In this document: piece by piece, positions 8,553 to 16,084 of the stretch
Position numbering within the stretch: position 1 is the first letter of the stretch
Layout of the letters: every line of letters begins with the position of its first letter
Assembly (NCBI GenBank): GCA_035294305.1
Contig: DATGLD010000011.1
Span: forward strand, 5,997-69,996
Direction of reading: 5' to 3'
Length of the DNA: 64,000 nucleotides
Source: DASRBN01 sp035294305
Lineage (GTDB): Bacteria; Chloroflexota; Ktedonobacteria; Ktedonobacterales; Ktedonobacteraceae
Translations under genes and position numbers: made by a program
Notes under the pieces: model-generated
Told to the model about the DNA's origin: nothing
Database searches by the model: none
The model's input: the letters and a program-made list of their open reading frames with translations, nothing else

Positions 8553-11042
8553 ATGCGAAAATTTAGTATAACAGAAGCGGCAACGCTGCTCCTGCTGGCT
8601 TATTTTGCCTCAAAGATACTGGGAGTGATCCGCCAGTCCTTGTTCAACTCGCTCTTTGGAGCAGGCCCTGCCGCGACTGCCTACTATGTAGCTTTCAACA
8701 TCCCCGACACTATCTTCAACCTGATCGCCGGCGGCGCGCTGGTGCATGCGCTAGTGCCCGTATTTCTCGCCTACGAAAAAGAGCATGGGCGAGAAGAAGT
8801 CTGGCGCTTCGTCAGCCTGGTCTTCAATATCCTCCTGGTTGCGCTCACCGCTGTAATCATCGTGGCTGAAATGATAACCCCCCAGTTCGTGAGTAAGGTA
8901 TTAGCGCCTGGCCTGACTCCTCAAGAACAGGCGCTTACCGCGACGTTGACACGTATTATGCTGCTGCAGCCGTTGATCCTGGGGCTTAGCAGCATTGCCA
9001 CGGCTGTCCTGCATAGTAAACGGCAGTTTGTGCCCTCTGCCATCTCGATTGCCATCTATGATGTAGGACTGATAGCCGGCATCTTAGTCGCTCGTGCAGT
9101 TCCTTCCGTTGGTATTTATGGCCCTACCGTTGGATTGCTGGTTTCTGCTTTCTGCCAGGTAGCAGTGCTGGTTCCAGGTCTATTGAAGCTGGGGGCGCGT
9201 TATACCTTTACCTGGAATCTACAGCATCCCGGGCTGCGCCAGCTCCTGAGCTTACTTGGGCCGAACGTGCTGACACTAGGTGTCACTTCTGTAGGCGGTA
9301 TTATCATTACTTCCCTTGCCACCTACCTGCCCGATAAGGACAGTATTGCCGCCATTCATAATGCCTCGCTGCTGTTTAACTTCCCTTTAACGCTGCTAGG
9401 AGTGACATTGGCGAATGCGCTGCTGCCACAGATCACGGCCTATGCGACACATGGGCGCTATGTACGTATGAGTTGGACCGTCTGGCGTATTGTAGGCGCC
9501 GCGACATTGCTGAGCGTCCCTGCTGCTGTTCTTTTATATGTCCTGGGTAGACCTGCTATTTCGATTCTTTTCCAGCATGGCGCATTTAATGGGCACGCGG
9601 CGGCGTTGACCAATACCGCCTTGCTTGGCTTCGCGATCGGACTGCCGGGGCAGACGTTGGGCCTGCTGATCGTCCTCGGCTTTTACGCCTTGAAAGACGC
9701 ATTGACCCCACTGTTTACCAGCGTATTTGAACTGGTCACGCATGTTTGCCTGGCGCTCTTGCTGCTGCACCTGTTCGTGGGCAGCAATGTAATCCTGGCA
9801 CTTCCACTGGCCGCGAGTATCTCGGCAACCCTGGCGGCAGTAATGCTGTGCTTGATACTTTTCCTGCGCTTGCGAGTAAAAGTAAGCAAAGACAGAGGCA
9901 TGCAGCGATTATTGAAAAGGAGGCAGTTGCAAGTGGTTAAGGAAATTGACCAAGCGGCACCGGTCGGAGACGTAGGGGCCAGATTGATCGCGCCCAGGGT
10001 GGCACTTCCTCATGATTCGCTCAGCCTGAAAGGACAGGTGAATGGCTCCTGGCCTGGCTCCTCATCGACGCCATCTCCTGACGATTTCATCGATACAAGA
10101 CCGCTACCGGCCAGTAATGGCAATGAAGGGCTTATGGCCCTCGTGCAACAGCATATTGCGCGCATAAATACTCCTGATTCTGACCCGGTTGTGCTTATGG
10201 AGATGCTAGAAAACATATGCCGGCATCTTAGCAACGCTGGTCAGGAGGTTCTCGAGCATGTAGTACACACCTACAAGCAGGCAGCAGCAATCAATGCCAG
10301 AGCATACCCTTTGCAATTCGTGTTGGGCGAACTCTATTTCCGCTCCAGGAGCTACGATAAGGCCGTTGATGCCTATATGCTTGCTATGCAATATGGTTCG
10401 TTTGAATTGGTAGCGCGCGTTCGTGCGGCTCAATGCCTGATTATGGAGGGATTACCGGGCGTGGCGATTCTTCAACTCGAACAGGCGCAAAAATGCCTTG
10501 ATAGCTTTTCAGCATCGCCATCGCTTGCTCGCGTCTGGCAGGCTCGTCCCTTAATGGAGGATGAGATAGCTGAGCCACCGGATACCCTGATCTCGCAATT
10601 GTTAAGCACAGCCATGCAGAGCAAATCACGACAGGAGCAGATGCATTCGTTCCTACGCCGCGTCAATCAAACTCCCTCCTCATATCATGAAGTTGCCCAG
10701 GTGAAAAAGCAATTCGTGACAGGACCGCTATCGCTCTCGCAGCAGCATATACCACTGCAATCAGGCCGGCTAGAAACGCAAGAAGCATATGACGAGTTGG
10801 CGGAGATCTATAAGATACAGAGCATTTTGCACGAAACCATTGCCAAACTATGTGAACAGGTAGTAGCCAGCTTAAGCAACAACCAGGTGGAAGAGGCCAG
10901 GGCCGCGATGCAACGTATTAGCTCACTCTATATGCAATTGGGTAATGCGCAGGAAGCCGGTGCCCATATGCTCCATGCTGAAAAATTCAATTTCCAGGCG
11001 GGAAAGTCCTGGCCTCCACCACTTCCTATGGAAACAGTATAG
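8553..11042 (+). CDS. murJ: MurJ/MviN lipid II flippase with long cytosolic C-terminal extension
   Basis: The first 450 residues match MurJ: ASKILGVIRQSLFNSLFGAG, then the conserved pattern NIPDTIFNLIAGGALVHALVPVF and about 13-14 hydrophobic helices. The family flips lipid II across the plasma membrane for peptidoglycan synthesis. After the last helix (LCLILFLRLRV) come about 360 more soluble residues with TPR-like helices (for example LGELYFRSRSYDKAVDAYMLA), about twice the usual family length. This start gives 829 residues; an ATG at 8457 would add 32 residues that do not look like a MurJ N-terminus. Neither start has a strong Shine-Dalgarno. Confidence 0.88.
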   Translation: MRKFSITEAATLLLLAYFASKILGVIRQSLFNSLFGAGPAATAYYVAFNIPDTIFNLIAGGALVHALVPVFLAYEKEHGREEVWRFVSLVFNILLVALTAVIIVAEMITPQFVSKVLAPGLTPQEQALTATLTRIMLLQPLILGLSSIATAVLHSKRQFVPSAISIAIYDVGLIAGILVARAVPSVGIYGPTVGLLVSAFCQVAVLVPGLLKLGARYTFTWNLQHPGLRQLLSLLGPNVLTLGVTSVGGIIITSLATYLPDKDSIAAIHNASLLFNFPLTLLGVTLANALLPQITAYATHGRYVRMSWTVWRIVGAATLLSVPAAVLLYVLGRPAISILFQHGAFNGHAAALTNTALLGFAIGLPGQTLGLLIVLGFYALKDALTPLFTSVFELVTHVCLALLLLHLFVGSNVILALPLAASISATLAAVMLCLILFLRLRVKVSKDRGMQRLLKRRQLQVVKEIDQAAPVGDVGARLIAPRVALPHDSLSLKGQVNGSWPGSSSTPSPDDFIDTRPLPASNGNEGLMALVQQHIARINTPDSDPVVLMEMLENICRHLSNAGQEVLEHVVHTYKQAAAINARAYPLQFVLGELYFRSRSYDKAVDAYMLAMQYGSFELVARVRAAQCLIMEGLPGVAILQLEQAQKCLDSFSASPSLARVWQARPLMEDEIAEPPDTLISQLLSTAMQSKSRQEQMHSFLRRVNQTPSSYHEVAQVKKQFVTGPLSLSQQHIPLQSGRLETQEAYDELAEIYKIQSILHETIAKLCEQVVASLSNNQVEEARAAMQRISSLYMQLGNAQEAGAHMLHAEKFNFQAGKSWPPPLPMETV

Positions 11043-11135
11043 GGACCAAACCCGAAAATGCCGGGTGAAGAGGCGTGCAGGCCCTACCGGCAATAGAGTG
11101 CCAGCATAAGGGCGCGAGTTGTGGTAGAATCGCCA

Positions 11136-12509
11136 TTAAACTACCCAGTGCCCCGTCAGGAACTGCGCCAGCAGGAAGAAAAAGATCGCGCCCGACACCA
11201 TGCAATAACTCAGGTGCAGTGTGCGATACTTGCCGATGTTAGCCAGCATGATAAAAGCAGGGAAAATTTCCAGTACAAAACGTGCCATTGACTCCAGGGG
11301 ATAGCCGGTATTGGCAATCGGGAAGAGTTGCAGGTAGAGATAGATGACAGCGGCATAGATGCCGTAGCTCCACATACGCGCAGGTAGCCTCCAGGGGCCT
11401 ATGAACATCGACACGATCAGTATGAACACCAGCAGGTCCGATCCCAGATCAATCGAGGTGCGCATCGTCAGGAAGCTGAGGAAACCGCTGTGTCGCATTT
11501 CTCTGATGGCCATTAGAATCCCCCATCCGGGAATGCGCAGGGTGCGGCCCCAATCGGCATGCGCGTGTACAAATGCAAGGGGATCATGAAAATGTATATA
11601 ACAATAGGCCGCATAGATTGCGATACCCGCGGGAATACACAGGCCGAACAGGATATTCAAACGCAGGCCTTTCGCAAGTCGCACCAGCTGCTCTTTTGTG
11701 AAGCGTGATTGGATGGTTTCTCCCCGCAGCATCCACAGGCGGCGAAGATATTCATAACAGAATGGAGCTAGCAGGAACATACCATCCGGGCGTGTCAGGC
11801 TGGCCAGCAGGCCAAACAACCCCGAAAGCAACCAGCGGCCACGCCGCATGTAGTAGAAGCTGAGAATGGATAGACACAGGAACAGCGATTCAGTGTACGC
11901 TGCTGAGAAAAAGAAGGCGCTGGGGAAGATGGCGAAGTACAGCACGGTGAGATAGGCGCGATCACCATCGAAATCTTCTTTGACGAGCCGGTAGAGGGCG
12001 GTGAACATGAATAGTTCGGCGATATTCGAGACGAGCAGGCCAGCGGTGAGCGAATCCTGCGTCACAAACATGAATGCGCGTTCGAGCAGTGGATACAGCG
12101 GGAAAAAGCCGGCGACGTGCAACTCGTAGTAACCAAAGCGTGCGATATGCGAGTAGTAGGCGGTATCCCAATAGTGCCATTGTTCCCATAGCGTGGAAAT
12201 TGGCAAGCCTTGCGGGGAAAAGTCTTTGACGGTAAAGAGGAACGCCAGGCAATCGATAACAAAAATAGCCAGGTGTATGGCGATATAAACTGGCAAAATG
12301 GCCTTGAGCGCGTCATACCATGGGCGCCAGGGTGACTTATCTTTGCCAGGCCTGTTGTCAGAAACCACTTCCATCACACTGCTGGACTGCGAGGGTGAAT
12401 CAGCTTGAGTGATATCCATGTCCTGCAGGCCGGCAGTGCCCTCTACCCTCTCACCGGCAGGCGGTACAGTCGAAGAAGTGTTATCAGAAGAGTTCGTGAA
12501 TAGATGCAT
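11136..12509 (-). CDS. PIG-V/Gpi18-like membrane mannosyltransferase
   Basis: A 457-residue protein with a polar N-terminus of about 75 residues, then about ten hydrophobic helices. The stretch WEQWHYWDTAYYSHIARFGY carries the acidic catalytic-loop residue expected in GT-C enzymes, and FFPLYPLLER and FPSAFFFSAAYTESLFL are typical of the bacterial PIG-V/Gpi18 group. These enzymes transfer mannose from a polyprenyl-phosphate donor outside the membrane; the acceptor here is not known. It is transcribed alone, convergent with murJ. Confidence 0.8.
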   Translation of the reverse strand: MHLFTNSSDNTSSTVPPAGERVEGTAGLQDMDITQADSPSQSSSVMEVVSDNRPGKDKSPWRPWYDALKAILPVYIAIHLAIFVIDCLAFLFTVKDFSPQGLPISTLWEQWHYWDTAYYSHIARFGYYELHVAGFFPLYPLLERAFMFVTQDSLTAGLLVSNIAELFMFTALYRLVKEDFDGDRAYLTVLYFAIFPSAFFFSAAYTESLFLCLSILSFYYMRRGRWLLSGLFGLLASLTRPDGMFLLAPFCYEYLRRLWMLRGETIQSRFTKEQLVRLAKGLRLNILFGLCIPAGIAIYAAYCYIHFHDPLAFVHAHADWGRTLRIPGWGILMAIREMRHSGFLSFLTMRTSIDLGSDLLVFILIVSMFIGPWRLPARMWSYGIYAAVIYLYLQLFPIANTGYPLESMARFVLEIFPAFIMLANIGKYRTLHLSYCMVSGAIFFFLLAQFLTGHWVV

Positions 12510-12902
12510 CGGATCATTCCTGGTAATTGTGCGGTTGCAGGCGCCTTAAAACGTTGTATGTCCTTCACCATCATCAAACGCTTGCCACTGGAGAATGTAA
12601 CAGAGCGGGCTAGATTTCTTACCATTATAATGTCAATTCCCTATCCGGGCTAAGGAAAGTGATCCGGCCCCTGTCTGGTGGGAGTAGTATAGCGGCCAAA
12701 ACCGCAAACGTCAAGGGCAAATACCATAAACCACATGCGACAATGTTGCGACAGCTTTCTGATCATGCCGCGACATTTGCCTGTTACAGTAAGGGTAGGC
12801 GAAATGGCGGAGCATGTTGTAGGGATAGCGCCTGGGAACAGAGAACAGACGTGGGTGGGGCCAATCGCCTGGTAAAACGTAATGCAAGGAAATGATAGAA
12901 AA
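12510..12902. other. Divergent intergenic region with a repeat fragment
   Basis: This 393-bp region lies between the divergent mannosyltransferase and ABC-2-like permease genes and must hold both promoters, but no convincing -35/-10 pair stands out. A partial dispersed repeat copy (TGTAGGGATAGCGCCTGGG) is at 12818-12836. No coding sequence is supported. Confidence 0.5.
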
Positions 12903-13682
12903 ATGAACCAGCTACAGGTATTTACTGGCGCGTCAGGCTATGAATTTCGCATGCAGATACGACGCCGCTCCATGTGGGTCGCGTTTATTGCCATGGGGCT
13001 GATCTTCACGCAATTTCATCAACCGTGGAACCGTTCGATTACAACTCCGGCCCGTGATGCCACCGTCTACTGGACGGCGATTGCTCAAACGTTTCTTGCC
13101 GTGGCCGCCGGAATATTCCTCGCCGATCGTTCGCAGCGAGATCGGCGCACGCGCGTCGATGAAGTGCTGAACGCATTGCCCGGTGGCTTAAGTGCCAGGC
13201 TCTGCGGAAAATACTTCGGTAGCGTACTGGCAACACTGGTGCCACTGCTGCTGGTCTATGGCGCCGGCGTCATCTATATTCTTGCTCGCTGGCATACGAT
13301 GCAGGAGCTTCCTATCGCGCTGGCAGCTTTTGCCACCATCGCGCTACCGGGTTTATTGTTTGTTGCAGCATTTTCAATCGCCTGTCCGGCCTTTCTATGG
13401 TTACCTCTGTACCAGTTCCTTTTCATCGGCTACTGGTTCTGGGGTAATCTGCTTCCCGATGTTGGCATTCCCACCCTCAGCACTACTATCCTCACCCCGA
13501 TCGGCGGCTACATGTGTACAGGCTTCTTCAATCCGATGGGAAAAGAGGGTGTGTGCAATCCAGGTATTCAAGGGGCGACGGCCATACAAGGCATTGAAAG
13601 CATGCTGCTCCTGATCGCTATCTCCATCCTGGTCCTGCTGCTATTATGGCTCGGATTGAGGTTCTACCAGGCAAGACAATAA
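12903..13682 (+). CDS. ABC-2-like permease protein without adjacent ATPase
   Basis: A 259-residue membrane protein with about six hydrophobic helices. After the first helix it has the soluble ADRSQRDRRTRVDEVLNALPGG segment (shortened here: DRRTRVDEVLNALP), a pattern of ABC-2 permeases in which a loop precedes the next helices. No ATP-binding partner lies beside it. The start is taken at 12903 (MNQLQ), twelve bases after AAGGA, rather than the in-frame ATG at 12882. A dispersed repeat follows the stop. The substrate is unknown. Confidence 0.65.
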   Translation: MNQLQVFTGASGYEFRMQIRRRSMWVAFIAMGLIFTQFHQPWNRSITTPARDATVYWTAIAQTFLAVAAGIFLADRSQRDRRTRVDEVLNALPGGLSARLCGKYFGSVLATLVPLLLVYGAGVIYILARWHTMQELPIALAAFATIALPGLLFVAAFSIACPAFLWLPLYQFLFIGYWFWGNLLPDVGIPTLSTTILTPIGGYMCTGFFNPMGKEGVCNPGIQGATAIQGIESMLLLIAISILVLLLLWLGLRFYQARQ

Positions 13683-13695
13683 ATCCAGAAATTTT

Positions 13696-13723
13696 GTAGG
13701 GGCAGCGCCTGGTGCCTGTCCCG
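13696..13723 (+). repeat. Dispersed short repeat copy
   Basis: TGTAGGGGCAGCGCCTGGTG continues into CCTGTCCCG. It is a near-consensus copy, in the 65-bp gap between the two membrane protein genes. Confidence 0.7.
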
Positions 13724-13747
13724 CTATAACGAAAGGAAATAAAAACA

Positions 13748-14197
13748 ATGGAATACAAAGCTCAGGACGAACAGAGACAAACATTCTACTGGCAAGAGTA
13801 CCAGCCGGATATCAGGCCGGACTACGTGTCATACAATCAAGGACAGCCTCTACCATCTCTCGATGGCGCTGTTATCGGGGCTATTCTCTCCTATTCGCTC
13901 GGTTGGTTTACAGGATTGATCTTCTACCTTTTTGGTCGGAATCATCCCTACGTGCGCTTTCACGCATTACAATCACTGCTGTTTTTTGGAGCCATAAACG
14001 TGGCAGACGTAGCGCTGTTCAACATCATTGATGCCCTGACAAGGTTTCACCTGTTTCCTTTTTTCTCCTCGTTTGCGATTCTGCTCTTCCTTTTCTTGAA
14101 TTTCGTCGCTTTTATCGGCTGGGCGGTTGGTATGATCCAGGCGGCCAGGGGAAAGTATTACAGGTTACCACTGGTTGGGCATTTGCTGACAAAGTGA
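13748..14197 (+). CDS. DUF4870-like small membrane protein
   Basis: A 149-residue protein. A polar N-terminus of about 45 residues is followed by three or four hydrophobic helices. The motif FGRNHPYVRFHALQSLLFFG (HPYVRFHALQSL core) is characteristic of the DUF4870/Tic20-like group. Function is not established for the family. A ribosome binding site (GAAAGGAAA) precedes the ATG, and a terminator follows at 14200-14222. Confidence 0.8.
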   Translation: MEYKAQDEQRQTFYWQEYQPDIRPDYVSYNQGQPLPSLDGAVIGAILSYSLGWFTGLIFYLFGRNHPYVRFHALQSLLFFGAINVADVALFNIIDALTRFHLFPFFSSFAILLFLFLNFVAFIGWAVGMIQAARGKYYRLPLVGHLLTK

Positions 14198-14199
14198 CC

Positions 14200-14222
14200 A
14201 GGGCGACCGCAAAGGTCGTCCT
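14200..14222 (+). terminator. Intrinsic terminator after the DUF4870-like gene
   Basis: AGGGCGACC pairs with GGTCGTCCT (one G-U) around GCAAA, followed by ATTTG. It separates the membrane protein gene from the two-component operon. Confidence 0.7.
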
Positions 14223-14232
14223 ATTTGCCGGC

Positions 14233-14247
14233 AGTGTATGATACACT
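14233..14247. promoter_or_regulatory. Palindromic candidate operator before the two-component genes
   Basis: AGTGTATGATACACT is a perfect 7-bp palindrome around a single base, 55 bp before the response regulator ATG. It overlaps a TATGAT that could serve as a -10 element. Autoregulation by the OmpR-type protein is a natural guess but is not shown by the sequence. Confidence 0.4.
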
Positions 14248-14301
14248 ATTACCTGGGTTTTGAAAGGAGTTTTCTCACTCTGTCACTAGTAAAAGTGAGT
14301 T

Positions 14302-15003
14302 ATGGCAACGATTTTGCTGGTTGAAGATGCGCACGAGCTGGCGCAGGTGATTATACGCGAGCTTGAAACGAACGGTTATCGAATTTTGCATGCAAGCGAT
14401 GGGCTGGCGGGCCTCCAGTTGCATGCACAGGAACGGCCGGCGCTCGTCATCCTCGATTGGATGCTGCCCAAACTGGATGGTCTTGAAGTGCTGCGGCGCA
14501 TGCGGCAGGTCGCGCCAACGCCGGTCTTGATGTTAACCGCTCGTGGCGAGGAAACAGATCGCGTGGTAGGGCTTGAACTGGGAGCCGACGACTATCTCAC
14601 CAAGCCTTTTAGCATGCGCGAACTGGTCGCACGAGTACGCGCATTGCTGCGACGCGCCGAAATCGTCCAGCAGATTTTGCATGAGGATTCCAATGCTGCG
14701 AACAGCCCATCAGGTTATGGACCTTTGTTTCTTGATCCACAGGCTCACCTGGCAACCCTGCATGGCCTATCGCTTGACCTCACTCCCACAGAGTTCGCCC
14801 TGCTGCACCTCTTGCTGCGCAGCCCCGGCAGAGCATTCAGCCGCGCATACCTGCTGGATACTGTCTGGGGCCAGTCGTATATCGGCGGCGATCGCTCGGT
14901 TGATAATACCGTGCTGCGGCTGCGCAAGAAGCTGGGGCCGTTGGGTGAGGCCATCGAGACTGTCTGGGGTGTCGGCTATCGCCTGCAGCCCGAAAGGCCT
15001 TGA
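14302..15003 (+). CDS. OmpR-family response regulator
   Basis: A 233-residue two-domain regulator. The receiver domain (1-120) has the acidic pair ED near residue 8, the phospho-acceptor aspartate in VILDWMLPKLDG, and the lysine in DDYLTKPFS. The C-terminal winged helix (about 135-230) includes LTPTEFALLHLLLRSPGRAFSR and RSVDNTVLRLRKKLG. It is phosphorylated by the partner kinase and binds DNA as a dimer. The stop overlaps the likely TTG start of the kinase gene by four bases (TTGA), so translation is coupled. Confidence 0.95.
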   Translation: MATILLVEDAHELAQVIIRELETNGYRILHASDGLAGLQLHAQERPALVILDWMLPKLDGLEVLRRMRQVAPTPVLMLTARGEETDRVVGLELGADDYLTKPFSMRELVARVRALLRRAEIVQQILHEDSNAANSPSGYGPLFLDPQAHLATLHGLSLDLTPTEFALLHLLLRSPGRAFSRAYLLDTVWGQSYIGGDRSVDNTVLRLRKKLGPLGEAIETVWGVGYRLQPERP

Positions 15004-15980
15004 CCATCATTGCCATGCTGGTTGTGATACCTCCATCGGCACTCTTCTCCTTTATCGTCATACGCCGCACTACCCGCCGCCTGAAAACGCTCACCGAGGC
15101 TACCGCCACCTTGCGCAAGGGCAATTATGCCGTCCGCGTTCCCGTCATAGGCGAAGATGAGGTAGCCCAACTCCAGAACGACTTCAATGTAATGGCCGCA
15201 GACCTCGAAAGCACCTTGCGCGAACTGCGTAATGAACGCGATACCGTTTCTGGTCTGCTTGCCGCGCGCCGCGAACTTATCGCCAGTGTCTCGCACGAAT
15301 TACGAACCCCCATGGCTACACTGCGTAGCTACCTGGAGACAACCCTCGTGCACTGGGAGCAAGCTTCGCCGCCAACATTGCAGCATGACCTGCAGATCAT
15401 GGAAAATGAAGTCATACGCCTGCAAACCCTGGTCGAAGACCTCTTTACCCTTTCACGTGCCGAAGTCGGCAAACTCACCCTGCGCTGCAAGCCAACCGAC
15501 GTGGGAAAACTGGTACAAAGCATCGCGGACACGGGCGCTGCTCTGGGATGGCAATCAAGCAGGATCGAGGTAGTAGCTGACATCCCTTGCCAGGCGCCTT
15601 CAGTGATGGTTGACCCCACGCGCCTGGAACAGGCATTGCACAATCTGCTGCATAACGCCCTGCGCCATACCGCGCCCGGTGGTATTGTCGCCCTTGTCGT
15701 CGCGGAAGAAAAGGAAAGTGTCATCATTCAGATAAAGGATACCGGTGAAGGCATTGCACCCGAAGACCTGCCGCATATCTGGCAGCGTTTCTATCAGTCT
15801 GAAAGCGCGCGTAATGGGGCCAACAGCGGAGTTGGGCTGGGTCTGGCGCTGGTGAAAGAGTTGATCGAGGCTATGAATGGAAGCGTAGCGGTTGAGAGTA
15901 CTATGGGCGAGGGCAGTTGTTTTACTATTCGCCTACCACGAACCTGTGTAGAGGCAACATTGCCGCACAATCCCTTGTAG
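15000..15980 (+). CDS. Sensor histidine kinase lacking an extracytoplasmic sensor domain
   Basis: A kinase of at most 326 residues (TTG start; ATG possible at 15015). It has one hydrophobic helix (residues 3-22), then a HAMP segment, the H-box ASVSHELRTPMATL with the phospho-histidine, the N-box LHNLLHNALRH, G1 DTGEGIAPEDLP and G2 GVGLGLALVKELI. The usual first membrane helix and periplasmic loop are missing. The frame upstream belongs to the response regulator, so no N-terminal part is hidden there. It probably phosphorylates the regulator encoded just before it; the signal may be sensed in the membrane or by HAMP. Confidence 0.9.
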   Translation: MTIIAMLVVIPPSALFSFIVIRRTTRRLKTLTEATATLRKGNYAVRVPVIGEDEVAQLQNDFNVMAADLESTLRELRNERDTVSGLLAARRELIASVSHELRTPMATLRSYLETTLVHWEQASPPTLQHDLQIMENEVIRLQTLVEDLFTLSRAEVGKLTLRCKPTDVGKLVQSIADTGAALGWQSSRIEVVADIPCQAPSVMVDPTRLEQALHNLLHNALRHTAPGGIVALVVAEEKESVIIQIKDTGEGIAPEDLPHIWQRFYQSESARNGANSGVGLGLALVKELIEAMNGSVAVESTMGEGSCFTIRLPRTCVEATLPHNPL

Positions 15981-15999
15981 CCATGTAGAGACATCACAC

Positions 16000-16031
16000 A
16001 TGGGGGATTACTCATAGAGTACATCCCCCAT
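16000..16031. terminator. Terminator-like hairpin between convergent genes
   Basis: ATGGGGGAT (16000-16008) pairs with ATCCCCCAT (16023-16031), with TAC/GTA extending the stem inward. It lies between the kinase stop and the ftsH stop and could serve both directions. Confidence 0.6.
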
Positions 16032-16084
16032 CTTATCCTGACGGAAAACGAGCAAACACACGGCAAGGATGCTGCAAATGTAGT

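Noticed and set aside
12659..12895. 78-codon frame in the divergent gap
   Set aside because: It lacks a ribosome binding site and runs through a repeat copy.
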